A stretch of 64,000 bases of DNA, from positions 1,302,001 through 1,366,000 of the forward strand of contig NZ_JAGXTP010000001.1 of NCBI RefSeq assembly GCF_018334155.1, in the 5' to 3' direction. The stretch comes from Devosia litorisediminis (GTDB lineage Bacteria; Pseudomonadota; Alphaproteobacteria; Rhizobiales; Devosiaceae). Shown here piece by piece: positions 8,079 through 17,063 of this stretch (its first letter is position 1; the number at the start of each line of letters is the position of its first letter). The notes beneath the pieces were generated by a model. The model was given only the letters and a program-made list of their open reading frames with translations, had not been told where the DNA came from and ran no database searches. Both the position numbers and the translations under genes were made by a program.

Positions 8079-9002
8079 TCAGATGTGCAGCATGGTCCGC
8101 AGTCGCTCGGTCCAGCTGGGACGGCGCACGAGGCGGAAGCCGAAGTTGGCAGGCGGGGTGCCAACCGAGCATCCACCGCTCTTGGCGTCGCGCACAAATA
8201 CACTCATTGGTGCACGGTGCTGGCCATCCAATACGCGGATTGAGCAGGCCGGCGTCTCAGTCAGGAGAATACCAGCCGCATCGATTTGCACACGGCGGTG
8301 GCAGGTCTGGGTCCATTCCCACACATTGCCAGCGATGTCGGCAACGCCGTGTTCGTTCGTGCCAAAGCTACCCAGCGGCAGTGGCATACGGCCGCTGGCG
8401 GTTTTCCGTTTGGCTTCCAGTTCATAATCAGCCAGCCAGCGCAGTGCTGGATTGGCGCTGTCGTCGACGCCGAGGGCCTCGTCGGGCCGGTTAGCACCGG
8501 CCGCGAATGCCCATTCCCGATCCGTCGGGAGGGTCCAGGTCTGACCGGTCTGGCGAGACAACCACCCCGCATAGCGGATAGCGTCCTCATAGTTGACACC
8601 CGTTACCGGGATATCGCCTTGACCGACATTTTGCGGTGCCGCTGGCGCACAAGCGCCCTGGGTGACGCAACGTGCGTAATCGGCATCGGTGACCTGGAAC
8701 TGCATGATGGTGAGGGGCGCGGGCAAGCGGGTTTTCAGCAGTGGCGCGTCAATCGCGTTGCCCTCGCGGACAAAGCTGCCGTCAGGACGATAGATGAAAT
8801 CTGCCGGGGCTAGCGTAACGATCGCCGGACCAGCCATGGCAGCAGATCGGCCATTCATATCTGGCAGGTTCAGTTGCAGGCCTATCAGCACAACGCCGAC
8901 GAGTAGCAACCCTGCGGGCAATGCCATGGAATTGGCGATGGCGGTCCAGGGGCGGGGCAGGGCGAGCATTGTGGCGCTCCAGGTGGGGGTGTGATGCGGC
9001 AC
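8079..9002 (-). CDS. nirV: NirV-like protein with formylglycine-generating-enzyme (SUMF1) domain
   Basis: A 307-residue protein with one membrane-spanning or signal-anchor segment (about residues 20-45) and a SUMF1/FGE-type domain from about residue 65 to 290. Typical features are TIMQFQVTDADYARCV, the PVTGVNYEDAIRYAGWLS block, LPTDREWAFAAG and GVADIAGNVWEWTQTC. The end GGCSVGTPPANFGFRLVRR is the usual FGE C-terminus. NirV is found just downstream of nirK in many denitrifiers; its substrate is unknown. It starts 36 bases after the nirK stop and is probably co-transcribed. Confidence 0.88.
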   Translation of the reverse strand: MPHHTPTWSATMLALPRPWTAIANSMALPAGLLLVGVVLIGLQLNLPDMNGRSAAMAGPAIVTLAPADFIYRPDGSFVREGNAIDAPLLKTRLPAPLTIMQFQVTDADYARCVTQGACAPAAPQNVGQGDIPVTGVNYEDAIRYAGWLSRQTGQTWTLPTDREWAFAAGANRPDEALGVDDSANPALRWLADYELEAKRKTASGRMPLPLGSFGTNEHGVADIAGNVWEWTQTCHRRVQIDAAGILLTETPACSIRVLDGQHRAPMSVFVRDAKSGGCSVGTPPANFGFRLVRRPSWTERLRTMLHI

Positions 9003-9038
9003 ACCAATGGCGCCGCACCCATGTTTGGGTATTTCAGA

Positions 9039-10163
9039 TCAGATTGGGCTGGGGGCCATGACACCGGTCATCAGGTCGTCATCCCATTCGCCGGTCACCT
9101 TGAAGTGGCCTGCAGCGCCCAGTTCGAACGCCTCGATCAGGTTGTGGTTGACGTAGGCGTAGATGCCGGGTTGCAGGAAGGTGTAGAGGGCGACGCCCGC
9201 AGCACCGCCAGCGACGAACCAAGTCTCGAGGCCGACGTCAGGCTGATTGCCGAACTTGCCACCGGGCCAGACAAAGTCGCCGTGGCCACCAATCAGGTGC
9301 GGGCGGGTGTCTCGGTTGGCCTGGGAATGGACCACGAGTACGCGTTCACCCACAGCGGCCGTCATGGCATTCTCGCCCGTCAGCGCGCCGACCTTGCCAT
9401 TAAACACGACATGGCTGGGTTTAAGCGTGCGCATCACCTCAAGAGTGTCAGCATAACCGTCACCAATGCTCTCGTAGGTGATGTAATTGCCGTCTGCGTC
9501 CTTGGGCACGTAGAAGTCCTGCTCGCCGACATAGTAGACGCGGTCGTAGCCAAGAGCATTGCCCTTGCCGTCATTCAGGCCTTCACGCGGCAGCACCATG
9601 ATGGCGCCATTCATGCCGGCCGTGACATGCCAGGGGACCATGCCGGAAGGCGCGCAATGGTAGACGAAGGCGCCGGTCTTGGTCGCCTTGAAGCGCAACA
9701 CAGCCTTTTCGCCAGGGTTTACCTCGGTCAGTTGGGCGCCGCCCAGCGCGCCCGTGGCGGCGTGGAAGTCGATATTGTGCGCCATCAGATTGGTGTCGGG
9801 ATTGATCAGCGTCAGTTCGACGTAGTCACCTTCGTGAACAACCATTAGCGGCCCGGGAACCGAGCCATTGAACGTCATCGCCCAGATGGTTGTGCCATCT
9901 TCATCGACTTCGTGCACTTTTTCTTCGATCACCATGGTGAATTCGACGATCTTGGGACCGCCTGTAGCCACCTGTTCATGCGTATGCACGAAGGGTGGTG
10001 CCACCAGCTCGACCTTTACCCGTTCCAGCGTGGAGACATCAACGACCGGCGCCATTGCTGCTTCAGCGGTCGCAGGCAATACTGTGGCAAGCTGAACTGC
10101 GGCGCCTATTGCTGTGGCGCCAACAAGTAGATTGCGGCGCGAAATCCCATTATTGATTGTCAT
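9039..10163 (-). CDS. nirK: Copper-containing nitrite reductase
   Basis: Reduces nitrite to nitric oxide in the periplasm. The 374-residue precursor has a Tat signal (SRRNLLVGA, residues 8-16). Two cupredoxin domains follow. Type 1 copper ligands are His129, Cys170, His179 and Met184; type 2 ligands are His134, His169 and the His in VNHNLIEAF; the catalytic Asp is 132 in HNIDFH. All expected residues are present, so the enzyme should be active. It is divergent from the pseudoazurin gene with an NnrR-type box for each. No NO reductase genes occur in the window. Confidence 0.98.
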   Translation of the reverse strand: MTINNGISRRNLLVGATAIGAAVQLATVLPATAEAAMAPVVDVSTLERVKVELVAPPFVHTHEQVATGGPKIVEFTMVIEEKVHEVDEDGTTIWAMTFNGSVPGPLMVVHEGDYVELTLINPDTNLMAHNIDFHAATGALGGAQLTEVNPGEKAVLRFKATKTGAFVYHCAPSGMVPWHVTAGMNGAIMVLPREGLNDGKGNALGYDRVYYVGEQDFYVPKDADGNYITYESIGDGYADTLEVMRTLKPSHVVFNGKVGALTGENAMTAAVGERVLVVHSQANRDTRPHLIGGHGDFVWPGGKFGNQPDVGLETWFVAGGAAGVALYTFLQPGIYAYVNHNLIEAFELGAAGHFKVTGEWDDDLMTGVMAPSPI

Positions 10164-10240
10164 GACACTTTCCTTAATTCCGGGTTCGGCCTGTCAGTGC
10201 CGGTACGGTTTCGGGATAGGCCCAATATCATTACCTCTCT

Positions 10241-10254
10241 TTGATCAAGCGCAA
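10241..10254 (-). promoter_or_regulatory. FNR/NnrR-type box for nirK
   Basis: TTGAT-CAAG-CGCAA. The centre (10247.5) is 84 bases from the nirK start. A TATCCC hexamer on the minus strand (10218-10213) is at the -10 position of the predicted start near 10206. It is paired with a second box 54 bases away for the divergent gene. Confidence 0.75.
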
Positions 10255-10294
10255 ATTAAAATCATATTTTCGGCCGCGGAATTGTTATAAATAT

Positions 10295-10308
10295 TTGATT
10301 TGGGACAA
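10295..10308 (+). promoter_or_regulatory. FNR/NnrR-type box for pseudoazurin
   Basis: TTGAT-TTGG-GACAA. The centre (10301.5) predicts a start near 10343 with TAGAAG at 10331-10336 as -10 and a 40-base leader, mirroring the nirK side. Confidence 0.65.
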
Positions 10309-10382
10309 AGATAGACGAGGGGCTTGCGCCTAGAAGGTCGCCAACGGGACCGCTCTGGCCCCATTTCTCAAGGAGACCGAAG

Positions 10383-10829
10383 ATGAGCAATGTCCTCAAA
10401 GCCCTGATCGCAGCCGCCGCAATTGCCGGCTTTGCGGTTGTGCCAGCCATCGCTGCCGATTTCGAGATGCATATGCTCAACAAGGGGGATGCTGGCGCAA
10501 TGGTGTTTGAACCTGCTTTTGTTCAGATCCAGCCCGGCGATACCGTGACATTTGTACCCACTGACAAAGGGCACAACGCCGAAACTATCAAGGACATGAT
10601 CCCTGAGGGTGCAGAGACCTTCAAGAGCAAGATCAATGAGACCTTTACCGTCACTTTTGATGTTGCCGGTGCCTATGGCATCAAGTGCACACCGCACTAC
10701 GCAATGGGCATGGTCGGTATGATTATGGTCGGTGACGACCTGGCCAATCTGGACGCCGTCAAGGCCGTCAAGGTTCCCAGGAAGGTTGGGGAACGCTTCG
10801 ATGCCGTTTATGCCGAACTTGGCCTGTAG
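10383..10829 (+). CDS. Pseudoazurin (blue copper electron donor)
   Basis: A 148-residue precursor with a cleavable signal peptide (cut after about residue 25, AIAAD) and a single cupredoxin domain. Type 1 copper ligands are His64 (KGHNAE), Cys102 and His105 ([10 protein letters not shown]) and Met110. Pseudoazurin carries electrons from the cytochrome bc1 complex or cytochromes to NirK in the periplasm, fitting its divergent position next to nirK. It has an AAGGAG Shine-Dalgarno sequence and is followed by a strong terminator, so it is monocistronic. Confidence 0.96.
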   Translation: MSNVLKALIAAAAIAGFAVVPAIAADFEMHMLNKGDAGAMVFEPAFVQIQPGDTVTFVPTDKGHNAETIKDMIPEGAETFKSKINETFTVTFDVAGAYGIKCTPHYAMGMVGMIMVGDDLANLDAVKAVKVPRKVGERFDAVYAELGL

Positions 10830-10849
10830 GGCCACAACGCATCAACAAA

Positions 10850-10878
10850 AAGCCCGCAGGGTCACCTGCGGGCTTTTT
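10850..10878 (+). terminator. Rho-independent terminator after pseudoazurin
   Basis: Perfect 10-bp stem AGCCCGCAGG / CCTGCGGGCT around a 4-base loop followed by a run of six T. The preceding A-rich bases make it partly bidirectional, which suits the convergent gene at 10937. Confidence 0.92.
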
Positions 10879-10936
10879 TGTCTCCGGCTAGCCCGTCACC
10901 GGTCGCAGCGATCTCGGTACTATCAGACCAACGAGG

Positions 10937-11824
10937 CTAGACGTATTGACGCCAGTTATGCTGTTCCTTAAAGCCGAGGACGTCACGGATCTTGCGATTG
11001 GAGATCGGTGCTTCTGTTGTACCCATCGTCCGGGTAATAGGGGTATTTGGTGCCCATTTGGCAAGGAACTCTGCGGTCGGCTGATCAGCCGTGATCTCGT
11101 CGTTCACCGCATTGAATACCTGATAGCCGAGGCCATCCTTTTTCACGCAGAGATCAACGATCTGGCCCAGATCACGGGCATCGATATAGCTCCAGGCATT
11201 GCGTTTGCGCGAAGCCGGGTTGGCGATGAAGTCGGGGAACATGGCGTATTCATGGGGCTCGATCACATTGCCGATACGCAGGGCATAGATGTCGATACCG
11301 CTTCGCATGGCGAAGGCACGTGCCGTCTTTTCATTGACCACCTTGGACAGGCCGTAGCTGTCCATTGGATCGCTGTCGTAATCTTCCTCAAGCGGGAAGC
11401 TGTGATAGTCCTTGTCGCCCTCGGCAAAGCACACCCCATAGGTGGTCTCGCTGGATGCGATGATGACCTTCCTGATCCCCAGCTTTACCGCCGCTTCGAT
11501 GACGTTATAGGTCGAGATAACGTTGGCACTGAAGGTGGTGTTGTCCGGGCGTAGCAGCACGCGCGGCACCGCTGCAAAGTGGACGAGGGCGTCAACTGGT
11601 GCTGGGCCGGCGCCGGTGGTGAAGCCATCGAAATCAAAATGCATCGAGAGTGCGTTGAAAGCCTGTCCACTCTCGGTCAGGTCTGCGGTCAACGTGTTTA
11701 CGCCGGGATGGTCCAGCGGCACCAGATCGACATTGAGAACGCTGTGGCCCTGATCGAGCAGGTAGGGCACGACATGGCGCCCGGCCTTGCCGCTGCCGCC
11801 AGTGAAGACAATTCGCTTAATCAT
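10937..11824 (-). CDS. NAD(P)-dependent epimerase/dehydrogenase (extended SDR)
   Basis: A 295-residue extended short-chain dehydrogenase. The N-terminal Rossmann motif is TGGSGKAGRH (residues 8-17); the active-site triad region has IIASSETTYG and YGLSK (Tyr and Lys). It resembles uronate dehydrogenase and GalE-like families, but the substrate cannot be assigned. It is the last gene of the minus-strand set ltnD-otnI-SDR, so a role in oxidation or epimerisation of an acid sugar is plausible. An AAGGA Shine-Dalgarno sequence precedes the ATG. Confidence 0.8.
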   Translation of the reverse strand: MIKRIVFTGGSGKAGRHVVPYLLDQGHSVLNVDLVPLDHPGVNTLTADLTESGQAFNALSMHFDFDGFTTGAGPAPVDALVHFAAVPRVLLRPDNTTFSANVISTYNVIEAAVKLGIRKVIIASSETTYGVCFAEGDKDYHSFPLEEDYDSDPMDSYGLSKVVNEKTARAFAMRSGIDIYALRIGNVIEPHEYAMFPDFIANPASRKRNAWSYIDARDLGQIVDLCVKKDGLGYQVFNAVNDEITADQPTAEFLAKWAPNTPITRTMGTTEAPISNRKIRDVLGFKEQHNWRQYV

Positions 11825-11867
11825 GATTGCAGTCCTTCAGTGAGAGTTAGCGCGCCGACCAGATAGG

Positions 11868-11879
11868 GCTAGCGCTAAA
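11868..11879. promoter_or_regulatory. Palindrome with LacI-type AGCGCT core
   Basis: TAGCGCTA (11870-11877) is a perfect palindrome in the gap before the SDR gene, overlapping the otnI stop. A related half, TTAGCGC, lies about 25 bases closer to the SDR start. The core matches the site in front of the LacI gene at 13698. The overlap with coding sequence makes this weak. Confidence 0.3.
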
Positions 11880-12648
11880 ATCCGAGGTTCTGGCGCCAGG
11901 CCAGGCCGGCGAGCGTGTCGCCCGCGGGGCGATATTCGAGGCCGACGAAACCGTCATAGCCACTGGCATCGAGGTGACGCAGGATGCGGCCGTCATCGAG
12001 CTCCCCGCTGCCTGGTTCGTGGCGGTCGGGAACGGCGGAAATTTGCACGTGCCCGATCATGCCGATCAATGTGTCGATGCTGCGGATGATGTCGCCGTGC
12101 AAGATCTGCCGGTGATAAATATCGTATTGCAGTTCGAGATTGGGCAGACCGAGTTCAGTGACGAGGTCGGCTGCAAAGCCAAAATCACTGAGAAAATATC
12201 CCGGCATGTCGCGCGCATTGATCGGCTCGATGACCATGGTCAAGCCATGCTCAGCCGCGCGCTGACAGGCATGCGTAGTGTTTTCGCGGTAGGTCGCGAC
12301 CGCTTGAGGATCCGTCCTGTCGGCTAGCCCGCTCATCATGTGAAGGCGATGGGGGCGCAGGACGCTGGCATAGCGTAACGCGGCGCTTACCGATCGTTCA
12401 AAGTCGTTTCTACGCGCGGGCAGGGCCGCCATACCGCGGTCGCCAGCCTCCCAATCGCCTGGCGGCAGGTTGAAAAGGGCGAGTTGAAGATTATTGCGCT
12501 CCAACTGCTCAGCAATCTGGTCTGGCTCATGGGCATAGGGAAACAGGAACTCGACCGCTGAGAAACCAGCCGCCGCGGCTGCGGCGAAGCGGTCCAGAAA
12601 CTCAAGCTCATTGAACATCATCGACAAATTGGCGGCGAGCTTGACCAT
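11875..12648 (-). CDS. otnI: 2-oxo-tetronate isomerase / hydroxypyruvate isomerase family
   Basis: A 257-residue TIM-barrel protein of the Hyi/OtnI family. Typical stretches are NLSMMFNELEFLDRFAAAAA, LALFNLPPGDWEAGDRGMA, VIEPINARDMPGYFL with a metal-binding Glu, and the late FVGLEYRP Glu. With LtnD and OtnK beside it, the isomerisation of 2-oxo-tetronate to 3-oxo-tetronate (OtnI) is the better call than hydroxypyruvate isomerase. The ATG follows the ltnD stop by a few bases with AAGGAG upstream. Confidence 0.85.
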   Translation of the reverse strand: MVKLAANLSMMFNELEFLDRFAAAAAAGFSAVEFLFPYAHEPDQIAEQLERNNLQLALFNLPPGDWEAGDRGMAALPARRNDFERSVSAALRYASVLRPHRLHMMSGLADRTDPQAVATYRENTTHACQRAAEHGLTMVIEPINARDMPGYFLSDFGFAADLVTELGLPNLELQYDIYHRQILHGDIIRSIDTLIGMIGHVQISAVPDRHEPGSGELDDGRILRHLDASGYDGFVGLEYRPAGDTLAGLAWRQNLGF

Positions 12649-12651
12649 TGC

Positions 12652-13569
12652 CTAGTGCTCCTTGGCCTGAGGAAGATTGATGCCGGTTATCTGGGCGATG
12701 AGGCGGGCGGGCGATGCGTCATCATCGCGGCCCATGCCCGCAGCGGCGGTGGCCAGAAAGAGTTGCAATGCGGAAGCGGCAATCGGCAGGGGAAATGTCT
12801 CCGTTCGTCCGATATCGCTGACGATGCCAAGATCCTTGGTGAAGATGTTAACGGCGCTTTTGGGTGCGTAGTCACCTTCGAGGATGTGTGGAACGCGGTT
12901 CTCGAACATCCACGAATTGCCAGCAGAGGCGGTGATAACCTCATAGACCTTGTCGATATCCAGGCCGAGTTTGCTGGCAAAGGTGATGGCTTCGCACGCG
13001 GCGGCGATGTGGACCCCCGCGAGCAGTTGGTTGACGATCTTGAAGGAGGCGCCGATGCCGGGCGTTTCGCCGAGTTCGTAGACCTTGCCAGCCATGGCAT
13101 CGAGTGCGGGCCGCGCAACGGCGAACGCGTGCGGAGATCCCGATGCCATGAAGGTCAGTTCGCCCGTGCCGGCGCGCGCAGCGCCCCCACTCATGGGGGC
13201 GTCGAGGTAGTGGATGTCGCGTTGACTGCATCGTTCTGCCAGGGCGCGAACCGCGTCAGGAGCCATGGTGGCGCAGGAAATCACCACGCCGCCCGGCACC
13301 ATCGCCGGCACAATGCCGTTGTCGCCAAACAGCACTGCTTCGGTCTGCGCTGCGTTGACCACAACAACCACCGCGATTTGTGCGCCTTTGGCCGCATCGG
13401 CTGGACTGGTACAGGCCCGAGCGCCCAAGTCACCGAGTGCGGCGGTCGCCGATGCGGTAACGTCATAGCCACTCACCGTATGGCCAGATGCCAGCAGCGA
13501 TTTGGCCATGCCAAGTCCCATGGACCCAAGTCCGATCATCGCCACAGCGAGGCTGGTTGTTTCTGTCAT
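12652..13569 (-). CDS. ltnD: L-threonate dehydrogenase-like beta-hydroxyacid dehydrogenase
   Basis: A 305-residue member of the 3-hydroxyisobutyrate dehydrogenase family. The NAD-binding motif is GLGSMGLGMAKSLL (residues 13-26), the substrate-binding motif is DAPMSGGAARAGTGEL, and the catalytic Lys is in FKIVNQLLAGVH. The C-terminal helical domain is complete. LtnD oxidises L-threonate to 2-oxo-tetronate; the assignment relies on the adjoining otnI and otnK. It is the first gene of the minus-strand operon and diverges from the LacI gene. Confidence 0.82.
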   Translation of the reverse strand: MTETTSLAVAMIGLGSMGLGMAKSLLASGHTVSGYDVTASATAALGDLGARACTSPADAAKGAQIAVVVVVNAAQTEAVLFGDNGIVPAMVPGGVVISCATMAPDAVRALAERCSQRDIHYLDAPMSGGAARAGTGELTFMASGSPHAFAVARPALDAMAGKVYELGETPGIGASFKIVNQLLAGVHIAAACEAITFASKLGLDIDKVYEVITASAGNSWMFENRVPHILEGDYAPKSAVNIFTKDLGIVSDIGRTETFPLPIAASALQLFLATAAAGMGRDDDASPARLIAQITGINLPQAKEH

Positions 13570-13645
13570 TGGAGGGCTCCGCGTGAATTTGGTGCGCTGG
13601 AGTATTCGGTCGTTTCAGAGATTGCGATCCCCGGAAATGCCAATT

Positions 13646-13661
13646 ATGTTAGCGCTGTCAT
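13646..13661. promoter_or_regulatory. Candidate LacI-family operator between ltnD and its regulator
   Basis: ATGTTAGCGCTGTCAT is an imperfect palindrome (12 of 16 positions symmetric) with the central AGCGCT typical of LacI/GntR-type operators. It is in the 128-base divergent gap between ltnD and the LacI gene, 37 bases before the latter, so it could control both. Confidence 0.5.
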
Positions 13662-13697
13662 GTTGCTTGATCATGGCTACTGTCGGATAGGGAGTCA

Positions 13698-14750
13698 ATG
13701 AAGTCAGATCAGCCCAAGTTGACGTCATCGGTAGGCAAACGACTGGCGCAGCGGCGTCAGGGTGTCACGCTCGCGGACGTTGCGCGCATAGCAAAGGTCA
13801 GCGAAATCACGGTGTCGCGGGTTTTGCGGCGTCAAGGTGCCATTGCCGAGTCGACGCGTGAGCGGGTCTTGGATGCGGTTCAACATGTCGGCTATGTGCC
13901 CAACCGGCTGGCAGGAGGACTGGCATCTTCGGGATCGAAGCTGGTGGGCGTAATCGTGCCGTCGCTGACCAATATAGTGTTTCCCGAGGTGCTGGACGGT
14001 ATTCGGTCGGCGCTGGCCGATACCGGGTTTCAGGCCGTTATCGGCGTCAGCGACTATGATTTGAACACCGAGGAAGAACTGGTGGCGTCCTTGTTGGCCT
14101 GGCGCCCCGAGGCGATGGTCATTGCTGGCGTCGAGCACACGCCCGTGGCGCGGGCCATGCTTGAGGGCAGCGGCGTGCGGATTGCCGAAATCATGGAAAT
14201 TGACAGCCAGCCCATCGATTTGGCGGTTGGCCATTCGCATCGGCAGGCCGGCTATGACACGGGCCGGTATCTGATCGACAAGGGGTATCGCCGCTTTGGC
14301 TATGTCGGTCACGACTGGACAGCGGATCGGCGCGCGCAGCTTCGCCATGATGGCCTGGTCATGGCGCTCGCCGAGGCTGGCCTCGAGCTGATTGACCGAT
14401 CTCTGCACGATGGACCGAGTTCGACAGCATCTGGCCGTAGCGTGCTGGCCGCACTTCTGTCGCGCCAGAGCGCGCTTGATGTCGTGGTATTTTCCAATGA
14501 CGACATGGCCACGGGTGGCGTGTTTCACTGTATGAGCGCGGGCATTGTTCCCAAGGTCGATCTTGGCCTGTTTGGCTTTAACGGCCTCGATATTGGCCAG
14601 GCGCTGCCCACACCGTTGTCGACACTGCGGTCAAACCGTTTTCTGACGGGCAGGACGGCGATCGAAATGCTGCTCAGGCAACGTGATCGACCTATGCAGC
14701 CGGAGATCATCGATACTGGCTACCAAATCCTTCCCGGCGCCACAGCTTGA
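13698..14750 (+). CDS. LacI family transcriptional regulator (acid-sugar cluster)
   Basis: A 350-residue regulator with an N-terminal helix-turn-helix (about residues 22-50, VTLADVARIAKVSEITVSRV) and hinge (VPNRLAGGLASSGSKLVG), then a periplasmic-binding-protein-like sensor domain to the end. The hinge and VIVPSLTNIVFPEVLDG are GntR-like within the LacI family. It is divergent from ltnD-otnI-SDR and 7 bases upstream of otnK, so it probably controls both arms in response to an acid sugar. Confidence 0.9.
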   Translation: MKSDQPKLTSSVGKRLAQRRQGVTLADVARIAKVSEITVSRVLRRQGAIAESTRERVLDAVQHVGYVPNRLAGGLASSGSKLVGVIVPSLTNIVFPEVLDGIRSALADTGFQAVIGVSDYDLNTEEELVASLLAWRPEAMVIAGVEHTPVARAMLEGSGVRIAEIMEIDSQPIDLAVGHSHRQAGYDTGRYLIDKGYRRFGYVGHDWTADRRAQLRHDGLVMALAEAGLELIDRSLHDGPSSTASGRSVLAALLSRQSALDVVVFSNDDMATGGVFHCMSAGIVPKVDLGLFGFNGLDIGQALPTPLSTLRSNRFLTGRTAIEMLLRQRDRPMQPEIIDTGYQILPGATA

Positions 14751-14757
14751 GGGCCAC

Positions 14758-16038
14758 ATGACCAATTCCATCCTGCTCGGCGCGATTGCCGACGATCTGA
14801 CCGGGGCCACCGATCTGTCGCTGATGCTGGCGCGCAACGGCATGAAGACCGTGCAGGTGATCGGTGTTCCTGAAGAGGGCGCTGATTTCGGTGATGCCGA
14901 GGCTGTCGTGGTGGCGTTGAAGTCTCGGACGATTCCGGCTGATCAGGCTGTTGCCATGGCGCTGGCGTCAGCTTTGGTGCTGCGTGCCGCTGGCACCGAA
15001 CAGTTCCTGTTCAAATATTGCTCGACCTTCGATTCGACAGATGCGGGAAATATTGGCCCGGTCGCCGAAGCGCTGATGGATCTCCTCGATGTGCCCATCG
15101 CAATCGCTTGCCCGGCATTTCCCGCGGCCGGGCGATCGGTTTACCAGGGGCACCTGTTTGTCGGATCGTCGCTGCTCTCGGACAGTGCGATGCGAGATCA
15201 TCCTTTGACTCCCATGCGCGATCCCAATCTGGTGCGGGTGCTGCAAGCTCAGTGCGCGGCCCGCGTCGGACTCCTGCCACTCGATATCGTTTCGGCCGGG
15301 GCCGAGGTAATCAATGCGGTCCTGCACAAGGCGCAGCAAGCCGGCTTCCGTCTGATGATCGCCGATGCGGTTCGGGATGCAGACCTTCGGGTTCTCGGCA
15401 AGGCGCTGGCCGGAGCCAGGTTGATTACCGGTGGGTCTGGTATCGCCATGGGGTTGCCTGAGAACTTCCGCTTGCAGGGGCGGATTGGCAGTGCGGCGGT
15501 GCCAGAGAAAATGGCAGCCCCTGCTGGCAAGTCAGTCATTCTTGCGGGCTCCTGCTCGGAGGCAACGCGAGGGCAGGTGGACGAGGCGATTGCGGCTGGT
15601 CGCCCAGCCCTGAAGATCGTTCCAGCTGATGTGGCAGCTGGTAGCCAAACGGTTTCCGATGTCGCCAACTGGGTGCTGGCCAATACCGACGCCGGGCCCG
15701 CGCTGGTTTACTCCAGCGACGAGCCTGATGCGGTGCGCGCGGTTCAGGATAAGCTCGGCAAGGACGAGGCCGGGCTGCTGGTTGAGCATCTCCTGGCCAA
15801 CCTTGCCGTCATTCTGCGCGACAACGGCTTTTCACGGTTCATCGTGGCCGGGGGCGAGACCTCAGGCGCGGTTGTTGCCGCTCTGGGGGTGTCCAGCTTG
15901 CGGATTGGTCCGGAGATCGCGCCAGGGGTGCCGTGGACACGCAGCGTTGGTGGGCCCGATCTGGCGCTAGCGCTGAAGTCGGGCAATTTCGGCGCGCCTG
16001 ACTTTTTTCAGACGGCCTGGGACTTGCTCCAGGACTGA
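14758..16038 (+). CDS. otnK: Four-carbon acid sugar kinase (DUF1537 family)
   Basis: A 426-residue two-domain kinase. The N-terminal DUF1537 domain begins LLGAIADDLTGATDLSLMLA, the family signature (ADDLTGA). The C-terminal nucleotide-binding domain contains VAGGETSGAVVAALG and the late IGPEIAPGVPW. OtnK phosphorylates 3-oxo-tetronate at C4, producing the substrate of the OtnC decarboxylase, which is not encoded in this window. I chose the ATG at 14758 because GAGGG precedes it and the family starts here; the longer frame overlaps the regulator gene. Confidence 0.88.
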   Translation: MTNSILLGAIADDLTGATDLSLMLARNGMKTVQVIGVPEEGADFGDAEAVVVALKSRTIPADQAVAMALASALVLRAAGTEQFLFKYCSTFDSTDAGNIGPVAEALMDLLDVPIAIACPAFPAAGRSVYQGHLFVGSSLLSDSAMRDHPLTPMRDPNLVRVLQAQCAARVGLLPLDIVSAGAEVINAVLHKAQQAGFRLMIADAVRDADLRVLGKALAGARLITGGSGIAMGLPENFRLQGRIGSAAVPEKMAAPAGKSVILAGSCSEATRGQVDEAIAAGRPALKIVPADVAAGSQTVSDVANWVLANTDAGPALVYSSDEPDAVRAVQDKLGKDEAGLLVEHLLANLAVILRDNGFSRFIVAGGETSGAVVAALGVSSLRIGPEIAPGVPWTRSVGGPDLALALKSGNFGAPDFFQTAWDLLQD

Positions 16039-16094
16039 GCTCTCAATTTAACGCGAACAATGGCGCTGCAAAAGCAGCGGGAAAGGACAATCCA

Positions 16095-17006
16095 ATGTCT
16101 GAGGAGACAATCGAGCGCGAGGCCGTGGGCTTTATCGGGCTGGGCATGATGGGGCACGGCATTGCCAAAAATATCGTCGAAAATGGCCATCCTTTGTCGG
16201 TCATCGCGCACCGCAATCGCAAGCCGGTCGAGGACCTTGTCGGGCGCGGCGCTGTTGAGGTGACCTCATTGGGTGAGTTGGCCAGGCAATCGAATGTGGT
16301 CTTCTTGTGTGTAACCGGTTCGCCGGAGGTTGAGGCTGCCGTGCGCGGGCCGGACGGACTGTTGACCAATCTGCGGCCTGGTTCGGTCGTGGTGGACTGT
16401 TCCAGTTCTGATCCGACATCGACTGCCATGCTCGCGGCAGAGTTGAAGGCCAGAGGGATCGATTTTGCTGATGCGCCGCTGAGCCGGACGCCGAAAGAGG
16501 CCTGGGAGGGTACGCTCGACACCATGGTAGGGGCGGATGATGCGGTGTTCGCACGGTTGCAGCCGATCCTGGATACCTGGGCGGCCAAGATCGTGCATAT
16601 CGGTGGGGTTGGTGACGGCCATCGAATGAAGCTGCTCAACAACTTCATTTCGCTTGGCTATGGAGCCATCTATGCCGAGGCTCTGGCACTTGCTGAGCGG
16701 GTGGGCATTTCGGCCGAGCGTGTTGATAGCGTGATCAGCGGGGGGCGCATGGATTGTGGCTTCTACCAGACCTTCATGCGCTACACGCTTGAGGGAGATC
16801 GCGATGCCCACAAGTTCAGCCTGGCCAATGCCTTCAAGGATTTACGTTATCTGGAATCGATGGCCAATGGGGCAGGGCTGGTCAACCCCGTGGGCAATGC
16901 GGTGAAGAATTCCTATGCCGCAGCCGTGGCAGCAGATGGTGCCGGCGACTACGTGCCCATGCTGCCCGCCTATATCGACAGGCTAAACGGCGGCAAGTCC
17001 AAATAG
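16095..17006 (+). CDS. NAD(P)-dependent 3-hydroxyisobutyrate dehydrogenase-like oxidoreductase
   Basis: A 303-residue beta-hydroxyacid dehydrogenase: Rossmann motif GLGMMGHGIAKNI (residues 15-27), DAPLSRTPKEAWEGTLDTMVG where relatives have DAPVSGG, and catalytic Lys in MKLLNNFISLGY. The altered substrate loop (SRTP instead of SGG) suggests a substrate other than that of LtnD. It lies 56 bases after otnK with AAAGGA upstream and probably belongs to the same transcript. Confidence 0.8.
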   Translation: MSEETIEREAVGFIGLGMMGHGIAKNIVENGHPLSVIAHRNRKPVEDLVGRGAVEVTSLGELARQSNVVFLCVTGSPEVEAAVRGPDGLLTNLRPGSVVVDCSSSDPTSTAMLAAELKARGIDFADAPLSRTPKEAWEGTLDTMVGADDAVFARLQPILDTWAAKIVHIGGVGDGHRMKLLNNFISLGYGAIYAEALALAERVGISAERVDSVISGGRMDCGFYQTFMRYTLEGDRDAHKFSLANAFKDLRYLESMANGAGLVNPVGNAVKNSYAAAVAADGAGDYVPMLPAYIDRLNGGKSK

Positions 17007-17013
17007 GGACGAC

Positions 17014-17036
17014 CCGAAGCCCCGTCGGGGCTTCGG
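17014..17036 (+). terminator. Hairpin after the dehydrogenase gene
   Basis: A 10-bp stem CCGAAGCCCC / GGGGCTTCGG with a 3-base loop, directly after the stop codon. There is no T-run, so termination strength is uncertain. Confidence 0.5.
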
Positions 17037-17063
17037 TCAGCAAAGATGCTGGTCATGGATTGG

